A DNA stretch of 7,843 bases from Paludibacter sp. (GTDB lineage Bacteria; Bacteroidota; Bacteroidia; Bacteroidales; Paludibacteraceae). Each line of letters begins with the position of its first letter. Within the stretch, counting starts at the first letter, position 1. The stretch is from positions 1 to 7,843 of the forward strand of contig WRGS01000160.1 in NCBI GenBank assembly GCA_009787075.1, written 5' to 3'. Below are positions 1 through 7,187 of the stretch, piece by piece. The notes beneath the pieces were generated by a model that saw only the letters and a program-made list of their open reading frames with translations, was not told where the DNA came from and ran no database searches. Made by a program: the position numbers and the translations under genes.

Positions 1-2168
1 TTTGCCACATCGGCAGCGATGGAAAGTTGCAGCGCATCATTTGTTTTATTATTTATTGTAAAATTCAGATTTTCAATATGTTGATTTGCCGAATAAACAA
101 TCGGAACATTAATATTCAAGTCAATTAAATTTGTATTATCGTCAATATTTCCGCTCAAATTTCCATTTCCTTCAAAAGAAAACGGCAGAGAAAACACATC
201 GCAGAACTGATTCAAATTTGAAAAAGTCAAATCTGCTTCCATTTGGTTGTGGCTTGGTTTTTGGTTTTTATCGGGCGCGGCGGCAAAGGCGGGCAAATAT
301 TGAAGTAAAAAATTGTTAATTGTTTGACCGACAGTATTGTACGAAAAATAGCCGTTGAGTTTTCCATTTGCAAAATCGGAAGCAATTTCAATATTTTTTT
401 TGCCGTTTTCGGCTGATGATGTAAGGTTTATTTCTTTGATATTTAATGTTTTACCATTGTTTTGAAATTCAATGCTGTCCAAACGCACAAAACCGTTCAT
501 ATTGTCGAGCGAACTGCCCGATATATTGGTACTTGCATTAAAAGTAAGCATCGAATTGGGATATTTTGTATATAAATTAAGATTTTGCAAATTTGCATTG
601 CGCACATTCAACAAAAAATTAAAAATCGGCTTTTGATGGTTTGTCAGGTCGATTTTTCCTGTAAAATTTGCATTAACATTTTCATCTTCAATCTCCGCTT
701 TTCCCTCAAAACCGCGATTGTCGTAATTTCCTGCAAGTTGCAAATTTTTATACACATAATTACTGTAATCGATTTCAATGATTTTTCCTTCAATTTTACC
801 TGCAAAACCGCTTTTATGCAATTTTACGCCCGATGTTGAAATATCAAAGGCGGCATTTCCAATTTGCTGATTATTAATAAGTTCGCCGAGTTGCAAACTT
901 TTACTTTGAATTCGTCCGCTGTATGCCAAATTTTGCAATTGGTTTGAAAATTTCAACAAAATATCGGTTTGCGCATTGCCGACAGCGGTTTGCAGTGTTC
1001 CATAAACCACTAAATTGCTAAAAAAGCCTGAAATATTGCCTTTGTAAGCGATTTTTCCCAATTTTACGGGCAACCTTACAGGCTGGCGGGTGAAATTGGC
1101 AATCAAATCCTGCGCATCGCCAACAGAAGTAGAAAATTGTTGTATGTCGCTGTAAATAAACATTTCAGCAATATTGGGCAGTCCGTTTGTTTCAATATTC
1201 GCATTGAAATACGTGTTTTTGCCGATGTTCAAATTGAAATTGCGCAGAGCAAGATTTGAAACCGCGCCCGAAATATTTCCTGCAATGTTAAAATTTTCCT
1301 TAATATTGCGAAAATAAGGCACAAAAGCAGATAAATCTTTGAATGCAATTTCAGAATTTTCAAGAGGAATATTTAACAGAATTTTTTGATTAAATTGCTG
1401 AAAGTCAGATATTGAGTCGTATTTTAATTCTGTTTTTCCAAAATTAATTTTGGAATTAGGCAGTTTTATTTTCAAAAAATCAATGTCAATACCTGTTTTA
1501 TTTAATGCCGCTTTTGTGGATAAATCGCTGACAATCAATCCGCTATGTTCTTTTGCCGAAAAACTTTTTATTTGCGCCGAAATAGAATCCGTTCGCCAAA
1601 AATCAAAAGCGATTTCAGTATTTATATCGCTTATTTTCAGGTTATTAACATTAAAAATATTGTTATTTTCCGTGAAATTTTTGTTTTTTAAATTTTTAAA
1701 TTCAAAAGTGGAATTTTTTATTTCAATTTTATTAATATTTAAAACAAAATTACTTTTTTTTGTATTTTTTTTTGGCTTTTCAAATGCTTTTATTATAAAA
1801 TCAAAATTTGTACCAGCCGAATCAACTTTCATATTTCCATAAAGATTGTCGAGATATAGCGAGCGCACAACAAATTTATTTTGAAAAAGTTTTAAAAAAC
1901 TGAAACGCATTTGCGCCTCGCCGATGTATGCAAGTGTGTCTTTTTCAAGCGATTGCACATAAACATCGTTCAAAGAAATATTACTGAAAAATTTGTAATA
2001 CGCTCCGCCGATTTTTACTTCCGTTCCAAGTTTTTCCGAAAGTTCGCGCTCGGCATAACGCACAATCCGCGTTTGTACCGCTTTGGTACTCAAAGCAATA
2101 AACACAAGCACGCAAAGCAAAATCAGCCCTACAAAAATTCCACGCAATATTTTTAATTTCTTTTTCAA
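1..2168 (-). CDS. TamB/AsmA-like envelope protein, N-terminal part (3' end outside window)
   Basis: Reading the minus strand from 2168 to the window edge gives about 722 codons with no stop, so this is the N-terminal portion of a larger protein. Residues 2-9 are basic (KKKLKILR), followed by one hydrophobic segment at about 10-27. Next comes the short helical lead-in typical of AsmA/TamB N-termini (VQTRIVRYAERELSEKLGTEVKIGG), and then hundreds of residues of short beta-strand repeats rich in Asn, Lys, Ile and Phe, as in the extended beta-groove of these proteins. Known family role: an inner-membrane-anchored periplasmic bridge used in outer-membrane protein assembly or phospholipid transfer. 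The C-terminal DUF490 domain that would separate TamB from other AsmA-like proteins lies outside the window, so the exact subfamily is inferred. No in-frame ATG lies near the 5' end; an in-frame stop occurs about 69 nt upstream. TTG at 2168-2166 is the only start that keeps the basic-hydrophobic anchor. It lies about 160 bp downstream of lptE on the same strand. Confidence 0.85.
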   Translation of the reverse strand, partial: MKKKLKILRGIFVGLILLCVLVFIALSTKAVQTRIVRYAERELSEKLGTEVKIGGAYYKFFSNISLNDVYVQSLEKDTLAYIGEAQMRFSFLKLFQNKFVVRSLYLDNLYGNMKVDSAGTNFDFIIKAFEKPKKNTKKSNFVLNINKIEIKNSTFEFKNLKNKNFTENNNIFNVNNLKISDINTEIAFDFWRTDSISAQIKSFSAKEHSGLIVSDLSTKAALNKTGIDIDFLKIKLPNSKINFGKTELKYDSISDFQQFNQKILLNIPLENSEIAFKDLSAFVPYFRNIKENFNIAGNISGAVSNLALRNFNLNIGKNTYFNANIETNGLPNIAEMFIYSDIQQFSTSVGDAQDLIANFTRQPVRLPVKLGKIAYKGNISGFFSNLVVYGTLQTAVGNAQTDILLKFSNQLQNLAYSGRIQSKSLQLGELINNQQIGNAAFDISTSGVKLHKSGFAGKIEGKIIEIDYSNYVYKNLQLAGNYDNRGFEGKAEIEDENVNANFTGKIDLTNHQKPIFNFLLNVRNANLQNLNLYTKYPNSMLTFNASTNISGSSLDNMNGFVRLDSIEFQNNGKTLNIKEINLTSSAENGKKNIEIASDFANGKLNGYFSYNTVGQTINNFLLQYLPAFAAAPDKNQKPSHNQMEADLTFSNLNQFCDVFSLPFSFEGNGNLSGNIDDNTNLIDLNINVPIVYSANQHIENLNFTINNKTNDALQLSIAADVA

Positions 2169-2325
2169 AAATTTTTTTTGCGCAAAAATACATATTTTTT
2201 TTGTAACTTTCTTATATAAATTATCTTCCCTGTTTTAATAGAATGCAATATAACATAGATTAACCTATTGTATTTTGTGTTAAGTTTTTATCTTACAAAT
2301 TAAATTATGTTTTGATGTTTTGCAA
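2169..2325. other. Intergenic gap between lptE and the TamB-like gene
   Basis: This 157-bp, strongly AT-rich spacer separates two co-oriented genes. It holds the candidate -7 box described separately and one imperfect inverted repeat (arms 2247-2258 and 2265-2274, with a mismatch/bulge). The repeat could be a weak lptE terminator or attenuator, but it has no GC-rich stem and no clear U-tract. No open frame of interest was seen. Confidence 0.35.
2183..2190 (-). promoter_or_regulatory. Candidate -7 box (TATTTTTG) before the TamB-like gene
   Basis: The minus strand reads TATTTTTG from 2190 to 2183, matching the Bacteroidota -7 consensus TAnnTTTG, 14 nt before the TTG start. No convincing TTTG -33 element lies about 20 nt upstream, and the implied leader would be only about 10 nt. 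The gene may therefore also be transcribed from the lptE promoter. The box overlaps a short palindrome, TTTTTGCGCAAAAA (2175-2188). Confidence 0.4.
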
Positions 2326-2832
2326 TTACCATTTCCCAGCCGTGTCGTTAAAAATCATTTCAGTAATTTCTTTAATAATTTCGGGGACAAGCGTTGCCAG
2401 AGCATCGTTGAGCATTGTTCCGCTGTCGAATTGGCGAAAAGCAGAATATGTTTTTTCAAAATCGTCTTCGGGCACTGCTTTGTTTGAATAACGCAGGCGG
2501 ATAGATATTGTAACTTTAGTTTTGGCAGCGTAAGAATCGTCTGCAATTGCCATTGGCGCAAGTTGAAGATCGGTAATTTCGCCTTCGAGATTCATATCGC
2601 CGCCCGATTTAACGCTTTGCAGGTGCGTTTGCCGCGTGTAAATATTGCGCAACGCCTCCGAAAATTCAAATGACAACGCGGTATAAGGATTCGACTCGGC
2701 AATAGACGGAAAATCGGCAACTGAAATAGTTTTTGTTTTGGTATAATCAATCATTGTGCCGTTGAATTTATATGAAATGCTGCAAGCCGACAGGCTTAAA
2801 ATTATCGCTAATATGCTGATTTTCAGTTTCAT
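2326..2832 (-). CDS. lptE: LptE family LPS-assembly lipoprotein
   Basis: This 168-aa lipoprotein has a short signal peptide and lipobox LSAC, with the lipidated Cys at residue 17. The mature part carries the pattern I recognise from Bacteroidota LptE: SYKFNG just after the Cys, a TKTISVADFP strand, an FSEALRNIYTRQTHLQ helix, GGDMNLEGEI, a bulky LAPMAI stretch, FEKTYSAFRQFD, and a C-terminal amphipathic helix ending EITEMIFNDTAGKW. Known role: LptE plugs the LptD barrel in the outer membrane and completes LPS export at the cell surface. Length is normal for the family and the frame is intact. The ATG start follows a well-placed promoter by about 20 nt. It is divergent from the acyltransferase and upstream of the TamB-like gene. 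The usual partner lptD is not in the window. Confidence 0.87.
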   Translation of the reverse strand: MKLKISILAIILSLSACSISYKFNGTMIDYTKTKTISVADFPSIAESNPYTALSFEFSEALRNIYTRQTHLQSVKSGGDMNLEGEITDLQLAPMAIADDSYAAKTKVTISIRLRYSNKAVPEDDFEKTYSAFRQFDSGTMLNDALATLVPEIIKEITEMIFNDTAGKW

Positions 2833-2844
2833 TTTATAAAATTA

Positions 2845-2860
2845 TATTTTTGCAAAAATA
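2845..2860. repeat. 16-bp perfect palindrome TATTTTTGCAAAAATA
   Basis: A perfect inverted repeat overlaps the lptE -7 box and presents the same TATTTTTG box on both strands (2845-2852 plus, 2860-2853 minus). It could be an operator or simply back-to-back -7 elements in the divergent region. The function is inferred only. Confidence 0.45.
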
Positions 2861-2884
2861 CTTAATATTTTTGAAATTGACAAA
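2853..2884 (-). promoter_or_regulatory. Candidate lptE promoter (TTTG, 20-nt spacer, TATTTTTG)
   Basis: On the minus strand TTTG (2884-2881) is followed after 20 nt by TATTTTTG (2860-2853). This fits the Bacteroidota sigma-factor consensus TTTG / TAnnTTTG at its usual spacing. The predicted transcript would start near 2848, giving a leader of roughly 15 nt before the lptE ATG. It is the best promoter match in the window. Confidence 0.6.
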
Positions 2885-2931
2885 AATGGTTGAATTAGGT
2901 TAAATTTAAACAGTTTCTTAAAAAATTTATG

Positions 2932-2939
2932 TATTTTTG
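2932..2939 (+). promoter_or_regulatory. Candidate -7 box for the acyltransferase/DUF5686 operon
   Basis: TATTTTTG matches TAnnTTTG and sits 35 nt before the ATG at 2975, implying a leader of about 30 nt. A -33 element is weak (only TTTA near 2905-2908, with a 23-nt spacer). Two more plus-strand TATTTTTG copies occur upstream, at 2845-2852 and 2866-2873, so the exact transcription start is uncertain. The leader is A-rich with no Shine-Dalgarno site, as is common in this phylum. Confidence 0.5.
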
Positions 2940-2974
2940 CAGACATAATTTTTTATTTTTAGCCTGAAAAAATA

Positions 2975-4111
2975 ATGACGCAGTTTGATTTTGATGATAT
3001 TCGCCCATACAACGACAGTGAAGTGCCTGCCGCAGTGGCACGTATTGTAGAAAATGAACATTTCTCAAATATTGTAAAATTTCTTTTCCCCGAAAAACCC
3101 GTGAGTGAATATGCGCAGGAATTCAAAAAAATTCAAACTGTCGAGCAATTTCAGGTTGGGGTAATGGATTTGGCGCTGAAAAAAATTCTAAAAGATACGG
3201 CTAAAGAATTCACTTACGGCGGAACGGAAAATTTTTCAAACGAACATCCGTGTATGCAAATTTCAAACCATCGGGATATTATGCTCGACTCAGCCTTGCT
3301 GCAATATATTCTTTATTATAATAATTTGAATACTTCCGAAATCACTTTTGGCAGCAATTTGATGCGCCCACAAATTGTGGTTGATATTGGCAAAATCAAT
3401 AAAATGTTTAAAATTGTGCGCGGCGGAACTGCTCGCGAACTTTTTACAAATTCGCTGAAAGTATCTGAATATATGCGTTTTACCATTACCGAAAAACGGC
3501 AATCTACTTGGATTGCACAACGCAACGGACGCACGAAAAATGGGATTGACAAAACTGAAATAGGCGTGTTGAAAATGTTTGCAATGAGCAGCAAAAAAGA
3601 TTTTGTAGAAAATCTTAACGAACTGAATATCACGCCAATCGCGCTTTCGTATGAATATGAACCCTGCGATTTTTTTAAAACTCGCGAAATTTACATTACC
3701 CGCCGTCAGGCATACATAAAACAGGAAGGCGAAGATTTAATGAGCATTTTGCAGGGAATTCAGCAATACAAAGGCAACATTCATTATACGATTTGTACAC
3801 CGATTGGGCGCGAAGAACTTGAAAATTGCGCAAAATTTCCGCCGCAAGAACGATTTAAAGCGCTTGCTGCATTAATTGACAACAGAATTTACGACGGTTA
3901 TAAACTCTTTAAAACCAATTATATAGCCCACGATTTGCGCGATGGAAAAACTGAATTTGCAGATAAGTATTCCTGTGAAGAAAAGCAGAAATTCATTGAA
4001 TATATGAATTGCGGTTTGGGGAAAATTGACGGAGACGAAAAAGAATTGCGTCAGATTTTTTTGGGAATTTATGCAAATCCTGTGGATACAAAAACTGGAT
4101 TAAAAAATTGA
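2975..4111 (+). CDS. Glycerolipid-type (PlsC/GPAT superfamily) acyltransferase
   Basis: This 378-aa soluble-looking protein has no signal peptide or clear membrane helix. It carries the acyltransferase block I motif as SNHRDIMLDS (His99, Asp101, Asp105), followed by RGGTARELF at about 149 and WIAQRNGRTKNG at about 179-190. The last matches the position of the substrate-binding EGTRS-like block. A PIALSYEYEP strand at about 220 corresponds to the later conserved proline block. Known family role: transfer of an acyl chain from acyl-CoA or acyl-ACP to a glycerol-phosphate or lysophospholipid at the cytoplasmic membrane. The exact acceptor cannot be read from sequence. The spacing from His99 to Asp105 is HX5D, whereas the textbook motif is HX4D; I recall the HRDIxLD form in Bacteroidota homologues. 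It is the first gene of a two-gene operon: its TGA stop overlaps the TTG start of the DUF5686 gene. Confidence 0.8.
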   Translation: MTQFDFDDIRPYNDSEVPAAVARIVENEHFSNIVKFLFPEKPVSEYAQEFKKIQTVEQFQVGVMDLALKKILKDTAKEFTYGGTENFSNEHPCMQISNHRDIMLDSALLQYILYYNNLNTSEITFGSNLMRPQIVVDIGKINKMFKIVRGGTARELFTNSLKVSEYMRFTITEKRQSTWIAQRNGRTKNGIDKTEIGVLKMFAMSSKKDFVENLNELNITPIALSYEYEPCDFFKTREIYITRRQAYIKQEGEDLMSILQGIQQYKGNIHYTICTPIGREELENCAKFPPQERFKALAALIDNRIYDGYKLFKTNYIAHDLRDGKTEFADKYSCEEKQKFIEYMNCGLGKIDGDEKELRQIFLGIYANPVDTKTGLKN

Positions 4112-6675
4112 AAAAATGCACAATTTTGATATTACTGTTGGTCGTTTCCGCTGTGCAAATGCTCAAAGGGCAAAATGTGTCGGCGGCAGGTGTTGTTGTC
4201 GATTCTATTACAGGCGAGCCAATCGGCTATGCATCAGTGCTTTTTGAAGGTACAAATATCGGTACGATGACAGGCAGCGATGGAATTTTTTATATTAAAA
4301 ATTCCACAGGTAAAAATATGCTCACAGTCAGTTTCTTGGGTTATAAAACCAAAAAGATTTTTTTGCAGCGCGGCAATCGGAATAATGATATAAAAATTCT
4401 GCTTGTGCCTGATTCTTACCAACTTAACGAAGTGATTGTAAAACCAAAACGCGAAAAATATTCAAAAAAAAATAACCCCGCTGTCGATTTGATAAAGCAG
4501 GTTATTGCGCACAAAAACGACAACCGCATTGAGAGCCGCGAACAATACAGTGCGCAAATTTACGAAAAACTCACATTTTCAATAGATTACTTCAATTTTG
4601 ATATTGAAAAAAGTAAAATTTTTAATCAATTTTCGTTTCTGAAAAATTATGTTGATACATCTGAATTGAAAGGCAAACCTGTACTTCCGCTTTCAATTCG
4701 TGAAAAAATTTCAGAATATTTTTACCAAAAACAGCCTGTTTCAGAAAAAACCATAACCATCGCTCGCCGACACGAAGGCGTTGACAAGCCATTCGACCAA
4801 AATGATTTACTTTCGGCAAATATTGATGAAATTTTAAAAAATGTTAATATTTTTGATAATAATATAAAATTTCTGCTTGGCGATTTTGTAAGCCCGCTAT
4901 CTTCTTCATTAGCAACAAGTTATTACAAATATTATATTCTTGACACAATTAATGTTGCTGGTGAGCAGTGCATAAATCTTGCTTTTGTGCCGTTTAATTC
5001 GGAAAGTTATGGTTTTACAGGGCAACTTTACATCACACTCGACGGACGGTTTGCCGTAAAAAAAGCATTGCTCAACACGCCGAAAAATATTAATCTTAAT
5101 TGGGTGGACCAAATTCGTATAGTTCAGGAATTTACACAATTGACTGACAGCGCTTGGGCTTTGACAACGGAAAATTATTTTGGAAATTTTTATCCAATAA
5201 AAGGCGTACAGGAACTTTATGCGCATCGTTTGCGGCAATTTTCCAACTACGATTTTGCGCCTGCAGCGATTGACACAGTTTTTAATTCTGCAGGAAAAAT
5301 CTTTGAAATGCCTGATGTTACTCTGAAAACCGATTCTTTTTGGACAGCGCAGCGGGCTGTTCCGCTTTCTCAAAACGAAGCGGCTATTGGGTTGATGCTC
5401 AATGAATTGTACAAAAAAACAGGATTTTATGCTTTTTCAAAAACATTGGAAATTTTGTCAAACAGTTTTATTCCAACAAATTTTGACAATAAAAAAAACA
5501 AATTCGATATTGGACCACATGAGGCGCTTTTTGGTAAAAATTATGTTGAAGGTTTTCGTTTGCGTTTGGGAGGAACGACAACGGCAAATTTTTCAAAGCA
5601 TTGGTTTTTAAGTGGTTATGCGGCTTTTGGTTTTAAAGACAAACAATTAAAATATCAGGGAAAAGTTACATATTCTTTTAATGCAAAAAAATATCACGAA
5701 AACGAAAGTCCTGTGCGCAAAATTTGGATAATGGGCGGCTGCGATGTTTATACGCCGGGTTATGATTTTTTGAGTATTTATGATAATATTTTTCTTTTGC
5801 CTGTTGGGCAAGAACAAACGCAAATGCTTTATATACAGCGAATTAAACTTCAATACGAACACGAATGGTTGAATAATTTTCTGATGAGAATTTGGGCAGA
5901 GCATCGGAACAATCGTCCAGCAGGAACGCTTGCGTATGAACAGTTTGATAATTTTGGAAACCGAAATACTGTTGAACGTTTTCAAATTTCGGAAATTGGT
6001 TTTCAATTGCGTTTTGCCCCCAACGAGGCGGCTTACAACAGCCGACAGGGAAAATCGGAAAATCCTTCTTTATCAAAAACCACACCTGTGTTTTTACTTT
6101 CACATCAAATTGGCATTCAAGGATTTATGGGCAGCGATTTTGCTTACAACCGCACCGAATTTCAGGTTAAAAAGCGCGTTTGGCTTTCGGTTTTTGGTTT
6201 TATAGACGGAACAGTAAAAGCAGGTAAAATTTGGGATAAAACGCCGTTTCCATTGCTGGTTTTGCCGCTGACTTCGCAGTCGATTCTTATCAATAGCAAT
6301 GCATTTCTGCTTATGCGTCCGATGGAATTTATTACCGATGAATATGCTATGTTTTTGGCAACCTGTCATCTTAAAGGGTTGATTTTCAATAGAATACCTT
6401 TGATTAAAAATTTGCGTCTGCGCGAAGTGGTAACCCTAAAGGGAATTTACGGACGTTTGACCGATAAAAATAATCCTGAAAAAAATCCCGCAGGACTTTT
6501 TGCGCTGCCGCAACAAACACAATTTTTTGGCAATCAACCTTATTTTGAAGGAAGCATTGGAATTGAAAATATTCTAAATATTATCCGCATTGATTATGTG
6601 CGCCGCCTGACACACAAAAATTCCCCAAATACCGACAAATGGGGAATTAGAATTGCCGCGCAGTTTTCGTTTTGA
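4108..6675 (+). CDS. DUF5686 outer-membrane protein with carboxypeptidase-regulatory-like domain
   Basis: The 855-aa protein begins at TTG inside the overlap TTGA with the preceding stop, which suggests translational coupling. Residues 1-21 form a signal peptide (basic KK, then a leucine-rich core, ending near LKGQ). Residues about 24-110 are a carboxypeptidase-regulatory-like beta-sandwich: VVDSITGEPIGYASV, GTMTGSDGIFYI, SFLGYK, ending at LNEVIVKP. These are the plug-like N-terminal modules common to Bacteroidota outer-membrane proteins. From about 120 onward it follows the DUF5686 family (NNPAVDLIKQVI, later MRPMEFITDEYA and NRIPLIKNLRLREV). Alternating aromatic strands lead to a C-terminal aromatic residue (AQFSF), typical of BAM-inserted beta-barrels. 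Length is normal for the family and the frame is intact. The biochemical function of DUF5686 is not established; location in the outer membrane is inferred from signal peptide and barrel. Pairing with an acyltransferase hints at an envelope-lipid role, but this is only inference. Confidence 0.85.
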   Translation: MKKCTILILLLVVSAVQMLKGQNVSAAGVVVDSITGEPIGYASVLFEGTNIGTMTGSDGIFYIKNSTGKNMLTVSFLGYKTKKIFLQRGNRNNDIKILLVPDSYQLNEVIVKPKREKYSKKNNPAVDLIKQVIAHKNDNRIESREQYSAQIYEKLTFSIDYFNFDIEKSKIFNQFSFLKNYVDTSELKGKPVLPLSIREKISEYFYQKQPVSEKTITIARRHEGVDKPFDQNDLLSANIDEILKNVNIFDNNIKFLLGDFVSPLSSSLATSYYKYYILDTINVAGEQCINLAFVPFNSESYGFTGQLYITLDGRFAVKKALLNTPKNINLNWVDQIRIVQEFTQLTDSAWALTTENYFGNFYPIKGVQELYAHRLRQFSNYDFAPAAIDTVFNSAGKIFEMPDVTLKTDSFWTAQRAVPLSQNEAAIGLMLNELYKKTGFYAFSKTLEILSNSFIPTNFDNKKNKFDIGPHEALFGKNYVEGFRLRLGGTTTANFSKHWFLSGYAAFGFKDKQLKYQGKVTYSFNAKKYHENESPVRKIWIMGGCDVYTPGYDFLSIYDNIFLLPVGQEQTQMLYIQRIKLQYEHEWLNNFLMRIWAEHRNNRPAGTLAYEQFDNFGNRNTVERFQISEIGFQLRFAPNEAAYNSRQGKSENPSLSKTTPVFLLSHQIGIQGFMGSDFAYNRTEFQVKKRVWLSVFGFIDGTVKAGKIWDKTPFPLLVLPLTSQSILINSNAFLLMRPMEFITDEYAMFLATCHLKGLIFNRIPLIKNLRLREVVTLKGIYGRLTDKNNPEKNPAGLFALPQQTQFFGNQPYFEGSIGIENILNIIRIDYVRRLTHKNSPNTDKWGIRIAAQFSF
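6619..6648 (+). terminator. Strong hairpin at the 3' end of the DUF5686 gene (possible terminator)
   Basis: AATTCCCCA (6619-6627) and TGGGGAATT (6640-6648) form a perfect 9-bp stem with a 12-nt loop, ending 27 nt before the end of the coding frame. A T-rich stretch (about 6663-6673) follows at a distance instead of a tight U-tract. It may terminate the operon, protect the mRNA end, or be coincidental, because it lies within codons for the last barrel strand. Confidence 0.3.
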
Positions 6676-6772
6676 AAGAATTTTTATAGGTGTTGCTAAT
6701 GTTAAATGCTGATTTTTGAAACAGCAGAGATACAGATGAGATTTGTTTAGACGGAGTTTCTCTTTCGATTTC
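6676..6772. other. Gap between convergent genes, weak hairpin only
   Basis: This 97-bp spacer separates the DUF5686 stop from the stop of the recombinase remnant. It contains a short TGCTG/CAGCA inverted repeat (6707-6711 and 6722-6726, 10-nt loop) without a U-tract. No gene or attachment-site repeat could be recognised. Confidence 0.4.
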
Positions 6773-7187
6773 TCACGGATTTTCCCGCACAAACACCGAC
6801 ACCGTCAACCGATGTACTCCCAATATCCGCGCTATTGCCGATTTGGATACTTTTTTCTCCAACAAATTCTTTATTTCTGCCTCTTTGCCCGTCAGTTTCT
6901 TAACTTTCGACTTGCTGCCTTTGGGGCGACCTAATATAACGCCTTTGGCTTTTTTACGTGCCAATGCTTCTTTGGTACGTATTGCGTTCTATTTCGGCAG
7001 AAAGTCCGAATGCAAAAGCAAGAACTTTGCTATTGATGTCGCTACCCAAACGGTAATTATCTTTGATTGTCCAAACTTGAATGTCGCGGTTCATACACTC
7101 ATTGAGAATGCCCATTATCATAAGCAGATTTCTACCAAGACGCGATAATTCCTAACAAATTAAAATGTCGTCGCGTTTCAAACCATT
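6773..7187 (-). pseudogene. Serine recombinase (resolvase/invertase family) remnant, truncated and frameshifted
   Basis: Reading the minus strand, residues like IINGLKRDDILIC, then a TAG stop (7154-7152), then ELSRLGRNLLMIMGIL and SDINSKVLAFAFGLSAEIERN (ending 6981) match the second half of a serine-recombinase catalytic domain plus the start of the long E helix. The frame then shifts, and from 6979 the other frame continues with RTKEALARKKAKGVILGRPKG and a C-terminal helix-turn-helix (SKSAIARILGVHRLTV) that ends at a TGA at 6773. In intact relatives I recall about four residues (LISQ-like) between ERN and RTK; here a single base is left, consistent with a net 11-nt deletion. TAG sits where relatives have Ser in the SELSRLGR motif, so one C-to-A change (TCG to TAG) would explain it. 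The N-terminal RVST region with the catalytic serine is missing altogether. The gene is certainly inactive. Family role: site-specific DNA inversion or resolution on mobile elements. Confidence 0.85.

Noticed and set aside
1741..1800. Long homopolymer A/T tracts in the TamB-like gene as a slippage switch
   Set aside because: Tracts of 7-9 A/T are common in this AT-rich sequence and the frame is intact through them; nothing beyond base composition supports phase variation.
131..2156. Several plus-strand open frames of 60-130 codons across the left part
   Set aside because: They lie opposite the single long minus-strand TamB-like frame, have Phe/Ile/Lys-biased low-complexity translations and match no family; they are antisense shadows.
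1981..2193. A minus-strand ATG frame of 70 codons starting at 2193
   Set aside because: It is in another frame from the TamB-like gene, is Cys/Arg-rich and lacks the anchor-plus-beta pattern; the TTG at 2168 opens the real frame.
6773..6964. A stand-alone 63-residue helix-turn-helix protein starting at TTG 6964
   Set aside because: The TTG is an internal leucine codon of the recombinase (EALARKK), and family residues continue upstream in the same frame, so this is the C-terminal piece of the pseudogene.
6843..7148. Plus-strand frame of 101 codons over the recombinase region
   Set aside because: It is antisense to clear serine-recombinase motifs on the minus strand and has no recognisable content.
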